A stretch of DNA of 64,000 nucleotides from Nonomuraea aurantiaca (GTDB lineage: Bacteria > Actinomycetota > Actinomycetes > Streptosporangiales > Streptosporangiaceae), in the NCBI RefSeq assembly GCF_020215705.1, contig NZ_JAIWNB010000004.1:186001-250000 (forward strand). The letters run 5' to 3'. Below, piece after piece: positions 57,585-64,000 of the stretch (position 1 is its first letter; every line of letters begins with the position of its first letter). The notes beneath the pieces are model-generated. The model saw only the letters and a list, made by a program, of their open reading frames with translations, made no database searches and had not been told where the DNA came from. A program made the translations under genes and the position numbers.

Positions 57585-60308
57585 TCAGGTCAGAGATGAA
57601 TACGCGACAACCCCCCGGCGCATGGCGTCCATGGCTTTGGCGGCGGTCTGCTTGATCTTGCTCCCCTGAGGAGCGGCGTGCCCCAGCTGCCCGAGCAGGT
57701 CCATCAGCTGCTTCACCCAGCGCACGAAGTCGCCGGCCGCCAGCTCGTTGCCGTTGATGCCGTCCATGAGCACCGCGTCGAGGCTGTGCCCCTTGGTCCA
57801 GCGGAAGGCCGCCCACGCGAACCCCAGGTCGGGCTCGCGGATCGTGGACAGCCCGTGGTCGGACTCGATGCCCTCCAGCTCGCCCCACAGCCGCATCATG
57901 GCCGTCAGCGCGTCCTGCGCCCGCCCGGCGGGGATCTTGGGGCGGCGGGCGTCGTCGGCGTTGCGCGACTCGAAGACGAGTGCCGACACGCACGCCGCCA
58001 GCTCCGCCGGCTCCAGTTGCTCCCACAGCCCGCTGCGCAGGCACTCGGCGGTGAGCAGGTCGAGCTCGGTGTAGAGGCGGCCCAGGCGGCGGCCCTCGTC
58101 GGTGACGGCCTCGTCGTGCAGGTAGCCGAGCTGCTCCAGCACCGAGCAGATCCGGTCGAAGGTGCGGGAGATGACGTGCGAGCGGCCCTCGACGCGCCGC
58201 CGCAGCCCTTCGGTCTCGCGCTGCAGCTTGTGGTAGCGCTCGGCCCAGCGGGCGTGGTCCTCCCGCTCGTCGCAGCCGTGGCACGGGTGCCGGCGGATCC
58301 GCCGGCGCAGCTCGTTGATCTCGTCGTCCTCGACGGCGTGGTCACGGGCCCTGGTGGGCATGCCCAGGTCGCGGTCGCCGATCTTGGCCAGCAGCGTGGA
58401 GACGAGGTTGGCGCGCTCCTTCGGCGAGCGGCCGTTGAAGTTCTTGGGGATGCGCAGCTTCTCGATCGGCTCGACCGGGACGGGGAAGTCGGCCGGGTCG
58501 AGCTTCTTGACCTGCTTGCCGATCGTCAGGACCAGCGGGCTGGGGCCGGTGCCGCGCGGGTTGCGGCCCGGGTCGAGCACGATCGCCAGCCCGGCCCGGC
58601 GCCCGCCCGGCACGCGGATGACGTCGCCGGGCTGCAGCGCCTCCAGCGACTTGACGGCCGCGGCCCGGCGCGCGGCGCCGCGCTGCTTGGACAGCTCGGC
58701 CTCGCGGTCGGTCAGGCGGCGCCGCAGCGCCGCGTATTCGGGGAAGTCGCCCAGGTGGCAGGTCATCGCCTCCCGGTAGCCCTCCAGCGCCTCCTCGTGC
58801 TTGCGCAGCTGCTTGGCCAGCCCGACGACCGCCCGGTCGGCCTGGAACTGGGCGAAGGACTCCTCCAGCAGCGTGCGGGCGCGCTCGCGGCCGAACTGGC
58901 CGACCAGGTTGACGGCCATGTTGTACGAAGGCTGGAAGCTGGAGCGCAGCGGGTAGGTGCGGGTGCCCGCGAGCCCGGCGACCGACAGCGGATCCATGCC
59001 CGGCTGCCAGAGCACCACGGCGTGGCCTTCGACGTCGATGCCGCGCCGCCCGGCCCGGCCGGTGAGCTGGGTGTATTCGCCGGGGGTGAGGTCGGCGTGC
59101 GTCTCGCCGTTCCACTTGTCGAGCTTCTCGATGACCACGCTGCGGGCGGGCATGTTGATGCCGAGCGCCAGCGTCTCGGTGGCGAAGACCGCCTTGACCA
59201 GGCCGCGGGTGAACAGCTCCTCGACGACCTCCTTGAAGGCCGGCAGCATGCCCGCGTGGTGGGCGGCCAGGCCGCGCTCCAGGCAGTCGCGCCACTCCAG
59301 GTAGCCGAGCACGGACAGGTCCTCGTCGGGCAGGTGCGCGGTGCGCTCGTCGACGAGCTGCCGGATCTCGTGCCGCTCCCGCTCGTCGGTGAGCCGGATG
59401 CCGGCGTGCAGGCACTGCAGGACGGCCGCGTCGCAACCGGCGCGGGAGAAGATGAACGTGATCGCGGGCAGCAGCGCCTCGGAGTCGAGCTTCTCGATCA
59501 CCTGGGCGCGGTCCGGCGGGCGGGAGCGCTGCGGCCGGCCGTAGCCGCGCCGGCCGCGCCCGGCGGTCAGCCGCTCGGTGTCGCGGGTCACCCGCATGAG
59601 CGTGGGGTTGATGCGCGGCGTCAGGTCGTCGCTCATGAACAGGTCGTAGATGCGGTTGCCGATCATCATGTGCTGCCACAGCGGCACCGGCCGGTGCTCG
59701 TCGACGATGACCGTGGTGTCGCCGCGTACCTCGCCCAGCCACTCGCCGAACTCCTCGGCGTTGCTGACCGTCGCCGACAGCGCCGCCAGCCGGACCGACT
59801 CGGGCAGGTGGATGATGACCTCTTCCCAGACCGCGCCGCGGAAGCGGTCGGCCAGGTAGTGGACCTCGTCCATGACCACGTAGCCCAGCCCGCCCAGGGT
59901 GGCCGAGCCGGCGTAGAGCATGTTGCGCAGCACCTCGGTCGTCATGACGACGATCGGGGCCTCGCCGTTGACGCTGTTGTCGCCGGTCAGCAGCCCGACC
60001 TTGGCCGTGCCGTAGCGCTTGACCAGGTCGTTGTACTTCTGGTTGGACAGCGCCTTGATCGGAGTGGTGTAGAAGCACTTGCGCCCCTGCTCCAGGGCCA
60101 GGTGGACGGCGAACTCGCCGACGACCGTCTTGCCGGACCCGGTGGGGGCGGCGACCAGCACCCCGTCGCCCGCCTCCAGAGCGCGGCAGCCGTCGACCTG
60201 GAAGTCGTCGAGCTCGAAGTCGTAGAGGCCCCGGAACGATCCGAGAGCGGCTCCGTCGTCCCCGTACTTCTCGCGGAAGGCCGCGTACCGCTCCGCTGGA
60301 CTCGTCAT
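57585..60308 (-). CDS. helY: Ski2/Mtr4-like DEVH-box helicase HelY
   Basis: A 907-residue RNA helicase: Walker A APTGSGKT (residues 54-61), DEVH box (147-150, MDEVHYLADR), motif III LSATVSNAEEFGEWL, motif VI QLTGRAGRRGIDVEG, an arch-like insert and the C-terminal DSHCT domain (RLGRLYTELDLLTAECLRSG onward, ending RRGVVAYSSL). ATG 60308. Actinobacterial helY lies near tatC-tatA-pafC and a diacylglycerol kinase gene, the order seen here. Likely role is RNA processing or decay. Confidence 0.94.
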   Translation of the reverse strand: MTSPAERYAAFREKYGDDGAALGSFRGLYDFELDDFQVDGCRALEAGDGVLVAAPTGSGKTVVGEFAVHLALEQGRKCFYTTPIKALSNQKYNDLVKRYGTAKVGLLTGDNSVNGEAPIVVMTTEVLRNMLYAGSATLGGLGYVVMDEVHYLADRFRGAVWEEVIIHLPESVRLAALSATVSNAEEFGEWLGEVRGDTTVIVDEHRPVPLWQHMMIGNRIYDLFMSDDLTPRINPTLMRVTRDTERLTAGRGRRGYGRPQRSRPPDRAQVIEKLDSEALLPAITFIFSRAGCDAAVLQCLHAGIRLTDERERHEIRQLVDERTAHLPDEDLSVLGYLEWRDCLERGLAAHHAGMLPAFKEVVEELFTRGLVKAVFATETLALGINMPARSVVIEKLDKWNGETHADLTPGEYTQLTGRAGRRGIDVEGHAVVLWQPGMDPLSVAGLAGTRTYPLRSSFQPSYNMAVNLVGQFGRERARTLLEESFAQFQADRAVVGLAKQLRKHEEALEGYREAMTCHLGDFPEYAALRRRLTDREAELSKQRGAARRAAAVKSLEALQPGDVIRVPGGRRAGLAIVLDPGRNPRGTGPSPLVLTIGKQVKKLDPADFPVPVEPIEKLRIPKNFNGRSPKERANLVSTLLAKIGDRDLGMPTRARDHAVEDDEINELRRRIRRHPCHGCDEREDHARWAERYHKLQRETEGLRRRVEGRSHVISRTFDRICSVLEQLGYLHDEAVTDEGRRLGRLYTELDLLTAECLRSGLWEQLEPAELAACVSALVFESRNADDARRPKIPAGRAQDALTAMMRLWGELEGIESDHGLSTIREPDLGFAWAAFRWTKGHSLDAVLMDGINGNELAAGDFVRWVKQLMDLLGQLGHAAPQGSKIKQTAAKAMDAMRRGVVAYSSLT

Positions 60309-60349
60309 ACCCGTCACCCTACCGAAATCGCTATTCCGGTCCGTCCCGG

Positions 60350-60717
60350 CTAGCCCGCCAGATAGTCGCCCAGGCCCCCGCGCAGCAGGTCGAAACCGGC
60401 GTTGGCCGCGGCGACCGCGTCGGGGTATGCCTCCTCGGCGCTCTGCCCGAAGTAGATGCGCCGGGTGTTCTGCAGCTGAAGGGTCCGCAGCAGGGCGTAG
60501 AGCTGCCCGGCGGCGAACGGCGCGCGCGGGTCGCCGGGCCGTCGTCGAGCCCGGTCTCGGGGGCGTGGCGGGCCGGCCGCTCCAGGAACTCGCGGCGCGC
60601 CCCCTCGACCAGCGACTCACCCGGCCGCCGGTTGCTCACCAGCTGGGGGATGTCGCTGAAGCCCTCCGCCAGCACGTCGAGAACGGGTCGATCGTCCGCG
60701 AACTCGACCCCGTCCAC
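60350..60717 (-). pseudogene. Frameshifted gene of unknown family
   Basis: Two reading frames on the same strand join into one protein: the first half (GTG 60717) has FSDIPQLVSNRRPGESLVEG and FLERPARHAPETGLDDG; at about 60535 the meaningful frame shifts by one base to give FAAGQLYALLRTLQLQNTRR, IYFGQSAEEAYPDAVAAANA and a stop at 60350-60352. Codon usage is actinobacterial in both halves. I do not recognise the family. It lies between helY and an MFS relic, in a 650-bp zone of decayed DNA. Confidence 0.5.
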
Positions 60718-60794
60718 GGTCTGGAGCGGTTGCCCTGGCTGGTCATCACCCCGCCCCGGCAGCGGGCCTCGGCGGGCGGCGCGGGTGGCCTCAT

Positions 60795-60959
60795 CGCCGC
60801 CTGTACCTCATCCCGATGGCGATCGCCATGGTCGTGTCGGGCACGATCTCCGGTGTGCTCATCGGACGCGGTCGCGACACCAAGCCGTTCCTGATCGCGG
60901 GCATGGCCTGCGTGACGGCCGCGATGGTGCTGCTGAGCCCACGCGCCTTTACGTTGTAG
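60795..60959 (+). pseudogene. MFS transporter relic (C-terminal part)
   Basis: About 53 codons in frame, with LYLIPMAIAMVVSGTISGVL and TKPFLIAGMACVTAAMVLL, match the helix pair and motif around the second-half motif A of DHA2-type drug permeases. The frame ends at TAG 60957-60959. Nothing upstream is in frame. The last bases (60943-60961) recur with one mismatch at 766-784. Confidence 0.55.
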
Positions 60960-60962
60960 ATC

Positions 60963-61850
60963 TCAGGTGATGACCCGCAGCGCTCCCGGCTGGATCTCGC
61001 ACGTGACAGGGCTCGGCCCGATCCGCTCCCCGTCGGCGTAGGCCACCACGTCGGGCGCCTCCAGCCGGACGCTCCGCACCCGCCTGACGGACACGGCCTG
61101 ATGAGAGACGTGCGAGCCCCGGTAGACGCTCGGGAACACCCGGACGAACTCGGCCGTCGACACCGCCTCCAGGATCATCACGTCGAGCAGCCCGTCGTCG
61201 GGCCGGGCGTCGGGGCAGACCCGCATCCCGGCGCCGTAGGAGGAGGTGTTGCCCACCGCGACCAGCATGGCCTCCCGCTCGATCGGCTCACCGTCGTCGA
61301 AGGTGACGCGGAAGGGGATGGGCCGGAAGCGCCGCAACTCCTGCACGGTGGCCACCAGGTATCTGGCCATCCCCGGCGGCCAGGTGAGCCCGTTGGCCCG
61401 CTCGTTCACCCGGGAGTCGAACCCGCAGCACACCACCCCGGCGAACAGCTCGTCGGCCCGGCCCGCGCGGACGCGGGCGGCGTCGACCAGGCGGGAGCGG
61501 CCGCGCAGCACCGTACGGGCCGCCGCGATCGGGTCCTTGCGCGGCACGCCCAGGGCGGTGGCGATGTCGTTGCCGGTGCCCGCGGGGATGATGCCGAGCG
61601 GCACGTCCGTCCCGGCGACGGCCTGCACGGCCAGGTGGACCAGGCCGTCGCCGCCGAAGGCCACCAGGGCGTCGGGACGCTCGGCCACGGCGGCGCAGGC
61701 GCGCTCCAGCGCGTCGGCCGCGCTGTCACCGACGATCACCGACACCTCGGCGCCGCCGGCGCGCAGGCGCCGGGCCACGGGTCCGAGCAGGCGCACCGTC
61801 CGGCCGCCTCGGGCGGCGGGGTTGACGAGCAGGACGAGTTGAGGGGCCAC
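60963..61850 (-). CDS. Diacylglycerol/lipid kinase (DAGK family)
   Basis: A 295-residue soluble kinase of the DagK/YegS type: PAARGGRTVRLLGPV nucleotide loop, ALVAFGGDGLVHLAVQAV (GGDG) and PLGIIPAGTGNDIATALGVP (GTGND), with SSYGAGMRVCPDARPDDGLL and the C-terminal VVAYADGERIG. It phosphorylates diacylglycerol or a related lipid. GTG 61850. Last gene of the pafC-tatA-tatC run (16 bp after tatC) and upstream of helY. Confidence 0.92.
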   Translation of the reverse strand: MAPQLVLLVNPAARGGRTVRLLGPVARRLRAGGAEVSVIVGDSAADALERACAAVAERPDALVAFGGDGLVHLAVQAVAGTDVPLGIIPAGTGNDIATALGVPRKDPIAAARTVLRGRSRLVDAARVRAGRADELFAGVVCCGFDSRVNERANGLTWPPGMARYLVATVQELRRFRPIPFRVTFDDGEPIEREAMLVAVGNTSSYGAGMRVCPDARPDDGLLDVMILEAVSTAEFVRVFPSVYRGSHVSHQAVSVRRVRSVRLEAPDVVAYADGERIGPSPVTCEIQPGALRVIT

Positions 61851-61866
61851 GCCCGGAACTTATCGC

Positions 61867-62721
61867 CTATCGGTCCGCTTCGGAATCCTGTTCCAGCGGT
61901 GACGCCTCGTCGTCGGACAGATGGGAGAAGTCCTCGCCGGCGGGCAGTCGCCGCTCGCGTACGTACATGAACAACTCGGCCGCCGCGAACAGCACGATCA
62001 TGGGTGCGGCCAGGGCCATCATCGCGAAGGGATCGCCACCCGGCGTGATCACGGCGCCGAACACGAACATGATGAAGATGACCATGCGCCGGTGCTTGGC
62101 CACCGTCGCGTGCGACAGCGCCCCGATGACGTTGAGGAACACCAGGAAGAGCGGCAGCTCGAAGGACACCCCGAAGATGGCGATCATGATCAGGACGTAG
62201 TCGAGATAGTCGTCGATCCCGATGGTGGCGACCGTGTCGTCGAGCGAGAAGCCCAGCAGGAAGCCCAGGCTGGTGTGCATGATGATGTAGGCCAGCACCG
62301 CGCCCAGGGCGAACAGCGGGATCGCCAGGAGCAGGAACACGACCGTGTAGCGCTTCTCGTTGCGATAGAGCGCGGGCGTGACGAACGCCCAGATCTGGTA
62401 GAGCCAGACCGGCGACGCCAGCACCAGGCCGATCATCGCCGACACCTTCAGCGTGATGAAGAACGACTGGAAGATGCCGCTGTAGACCAGGCTGCAGTGA
62501 CCCTTGACGAGTTGCTGCGACTGGACGGTGTCACAGTAGGGGGCCTTGAGGATCGCCCAGACGGGGTCGAAGAAGATCCAGCCGATGACGATGCCGACGA
62601 CCACCGCGATCGTCGCGATGAGCAGCCGGTTACGCAGCTCCCGCAGGTGATCCATGAGCGGCATGCGGCCCTCGGGATCGCGGGCCGAACCTTCTCCGCT
62701 CGACTTCTTGAGCAGCGCCAT
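61867..62721 (-). CDS. tatC: Sec-independent protein translocase TatC
   Basis: A 284-residue six-helix membrane protein, receptor of twin-arginine signal peptides. Diagnostic parts: MPLMDHLRELRNRLLIATIA (cytoplasmic E/H motif), VWLYQIWAFVTPALYRNEKR, FGVSFELPLFLVFLNVIGAL (membrane Glu) and FGAVITPGGDPFAMMALAAP. The C-terminus is acidic. ATG 62721. The operon tatA-tatC is complete apart from tatB, which in actinobacteria is encoded elsewhere. Confidence 0.96.
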   Translation of the reverse strand: MALLKKSSGEGSARDPEGRMPLMDHLRELRNRLLIATIAVVVGIVIGWIFFDPVWAILKAPYCDTVQSQQLVKGHCSLVYSGIFQSFFITLKVSAMIGLVLASPVWLYQIWAFVTPALYRNEKRYTVVFLLLAIPLFALGAVLAYIIMHTSLGFLLGFSLDDTVATIGIDDYLDYVLIMIAIFGVSFELPLFLVFLNVIGALSHATVAKHRRMVIFIMFVFGAVITPGGDPFAMMALAAPMIVLFAAAELFMYVRERRLPAGEDFSHLSDDEASPLEQDSEADR

Positions 62722-62754
62722 CTAGCAGTCCCAGGAGTGCGAGGAGGGGCAGGG

Positions 62755-63075
62755 TCAGGCTTTCTTGTCGGCGCTGGCGCGCAGCTTGGCGGCCTGCTCC
62801 TCCAACTGGCGAGCCTGCTCCTCCACCGACAGCGCGGGCGCGGCCTGGAGGGGCTGCGGAGGCGCGGGCTGCGGCTGGGCGGGCGTCTGCGTCGACGTCT
62901 CGACCGTGGCCGGCCTGTCGTCGTAGTCGTCTTCGCGCAGCTTGGCCGTCTCCGACTTGAAGATGCGCATCGACCTGCCGAGGCCCCTGGCCATCTCCGG
63001 CAGCTTCTTGGCACCGAACAGCAGGACGAGCACGCCGGCAATGATCAGAAGCTCAGTGGGTCCGAGGTTTCCCAT
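62755..63075 (-). CDS. tatA: Sec-independent translocase subunit TatA
   Basis: A 106-residue pore-forming Tat subunit: one N-terminal helix (ELLIIAGVLVLLFGAKKLP), hinge FGAKKLP, amphipathic helix PEMARGLGRSMRIFKSETAK, then a Pro/Gln-rich linker and a charged helix (VEEQARQLEEQAAKLRASAD). ATG 63075 (MGNLGPTE). 33 bp before tatC on the same strand. Confidence 0.95.
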   Translation of the reverse strand: MGNLGPTELLIIAGVLVLLFGAKKLPEMARGLGRSMRIFKSETAKLREDDYDDRPATVETSTQTPAQPQPAPPQPLQAAPALSVEEQARQLEEQAAKLRASADKKA

Positions 63076-63103
63076 GAAACGTCCTTTTTGAGCGAGTGCT
63101 GTT

Positions 63104-63304
63104 TCAGCCACGATCGTACGCTGCCGGAGGGTCGGTCTCATCCCTCCGGTGCCTCAATCTGGTCTGCCGCGGCTCGAGCTGGGCCCGCGCCTCGGCTACT
63201 TCACTGCTCAGACTACGCGCGGCGGAGAGGAGTCGTACACCCGCGACCGCCAGCGCGGCCAGCCCGGCGACGCCGAGCCCGGCCGCCACGAAGATCCAGG
63301 TCAT
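63104..63304 (-). CDS. Short one-helix membrane protein
   Basis: A 66-residue protein beginning MTWIFVAAGLGVAGLAALAV, one transmembrane helix followed by a coiled, charged tail (SLSSEVAEARAQLEPRQTRL). ATG 63304 overlaps the pafC stop (ATGA), so it is translated from the same mRNA. It lies between pafC and tatA, a place where actinobacterial genomes often have such a protein. Function unknown. Confidence 0.7.
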   Translation of the reverse strand: MTWIFVAAGLGVAGLAALAVAGVRLLSAARSLSSEVAEARAQLEPRQTRLRHRRDETDPPAAYDRG

Positions 63305-64000
63305 GTCCGGTGAGCGTAGCGGCTCAGGGCCCGCTCGGCCTCCTGCCGCACCCGCTCGGCCATCGCGGGCGGCGAGAGCACCCTGCCGGTGTCGCCCAGG
63401 CGCAGCGCCAGCTTGAGCAGCCAGTCCTCGTCGCGGGCCCGCAGCGCCACCCGCAGCCGCCCCTCGCCCAGCTCGGTGACCTCCTCGCACGGGTAGTACT
63501 CGGCCACCCAGCGCCCGGCGGCGGTCACCTCCAGCTCGACCAGCTCGTCGGTGGGCGAGGGACGGAACACGCCCTGCGCCACGTCGATCGGCTCGGCCTC
63601 GGCGGGCGGGTCGGCGGCCACCTCGAGCACCTCGACGCCGAGCATCCGGTCCAGCCGGAACAGCCGCATCGCCTCGGCCCGGTAGCACCAGCACTCCAGG
63701 TAGGTGCGGCCGTCGACGACGACCAGCCGCATGGGGTCGACCTCGCGCGGCGTCACCTCGTCGCGGCCCGGCACGTAGTAGCGCAGCGACAGGCGGCGCC
63801 GCCTGGTCAGCCCCTCGCGCACGCGCAGCAGCGCGTCGGGGGTGGCGTCGACGTCGACCGCGACCTGGCTGCTGACGGCCGCCGCGCCCTCACCCGCGGC
63901 CCGCTCCAGCTTGGCGACCACCCGGGGCAGCGCGTCGCCGGGCACCTCGGCCAGCTCCGGCATGGCGGCGAGCATGCGCAGCGCGACCAGCAGCGCGCTG
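63301..64000 (-). CDS. pafC: PafC-type WYL-domain regulator, C-terminal part at window edge
   Basis: The 3' 233 codons of a WYL protein; the start lies beyond position 64000. The WYL part reads TRRRRLSLRYYVPGRDEVTP, MRLVVVDGRTYLECWCYRAE, AMRLFRLDRMLGVEVLE, and the WCX part ends VRQEAERALSRY. The order pafC-tatA-tatC matches the actinobacterial paf-tat neighbourhood, so this is the second of the PafB/PafC pair that activates DNA-damage genes. Open frame runs to the window end. Confidence 0.85.
   Translation of the reverse strand, partial: SALLVALRMLAAMPELAEVPGDALPRVVAKLERAAGEGAAAVSSQVAVDVDATPDALLRVREGLTRRRRLSLRYYVPGRDEVTPREVDPMRLVVVDGRTYLECWCYRAEAMRLFRLDRMLGVEVLEVAADPPAEAEPIDVAQGVFRPSPTDELVELEVTAAGRWVAEYYPCEEVTELGEGRLRVALRARDEDWLLKLALRLGDTGRVLSPPAMAERVRQEAERALSRYAHRT

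Overview
The window is 64 kb of very GC-rich DNA with dense, mostly single-gene or short-operon organisation, many GTG/TTG starts and frequent ATGA/GTGA/TTGA overlaps. It is a filamentous-type actinomycete chromosome; the gene set (two-gene clpP operon, sigma-R type promoter in front of rbpA, separate lnt and dpm genes, HelD, pafC-tatA-tatC...helY, many TetR/MarR/ROK regulators) fits the Streptosporangiaceae (for example Nonomuraea-like), but the genus is an inference. I see no rRNA, tRNA, CRISPR array, insertion sequence or prophage.

Layout. 1-9.6 kb: small regulators and transporters (ArsR+MFS, TetR, CGNR zinc finger, SCO6745-type protein, TetR, GbsR/MarR, LysE exporter with a WYL regulator, DeoR+MFS, TauE/SafE), with two gene relics (a kinase N-terminus and a truncated haloalkane dehalogenase). 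9.8-14.1 kb: a clpP pair, a NarL-type two-component system, and a DUF2268 zincin behind a MerR/TipA-type operator. 14.2-22.5 kb: a one-TM protein, MoxR-DUF58-VWA module, two methyltransferases, a glycerophosphodiesterase, UMF1 transporter, HxlR/SnoaL pair. 22.6-27.1 kb: a membrane protein and xylR-xylB-xylA. 27.3-31.0 kb: rbpA, fxsA, dolichol/polyprenol-phosphate mannose synthase and lnt. 31.4-34.0 kb: a zinc-ribbon microprotein candidate and a HelD-type RNA polymerase recycling factor. 34.0-40.8 kb: a ROK-regulated sugar ABC importer with a GH4 glycosidase and a BadF/NagK-type kinase. 40.9-45.0 kb: glycerol catabolism (IclR/GylR, glpK, glpD) tied together by two copies of the same palindrome. 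45.1-47.3 kb: Lrp, a solitary conservon GTPase (CvnD) and a terpene-synthase-fold protein. 47.6-51.5 kb: a divergent, visibly decaying TPR-CHAT protease / S8 peptidase pair. 51.6-57.3 kb: VOC protein, M24 peptidase, PAS-SpoIIE phosphatase, 5'-3' exonuclease, RNB ribonuclease. 57.6-64 kb: helY, two more gene relics, diacylglycerol kinase, tatC, tatA and the 3' part of pafC.

The most unusual content is (i) the CHAT/S8 pair, which looks like a conflict or regulated-cell-death module in decay, with a frameshift inside a tandem repeat and two amber codons at likely Tyr positions; (ii) a genome habit of 12-24 bp tandem repeats, several lying exactly on gene 3' ends so that the stop codon is itself repeated, others inserted in frame in catalytic or sensory domains; and (iii) several regulatory sites readable straight from the sequence: ArsR double operator, leaderless TipA-like promoter, GylR operator pair, mirrored ROK promoters, sigma-R promoter.
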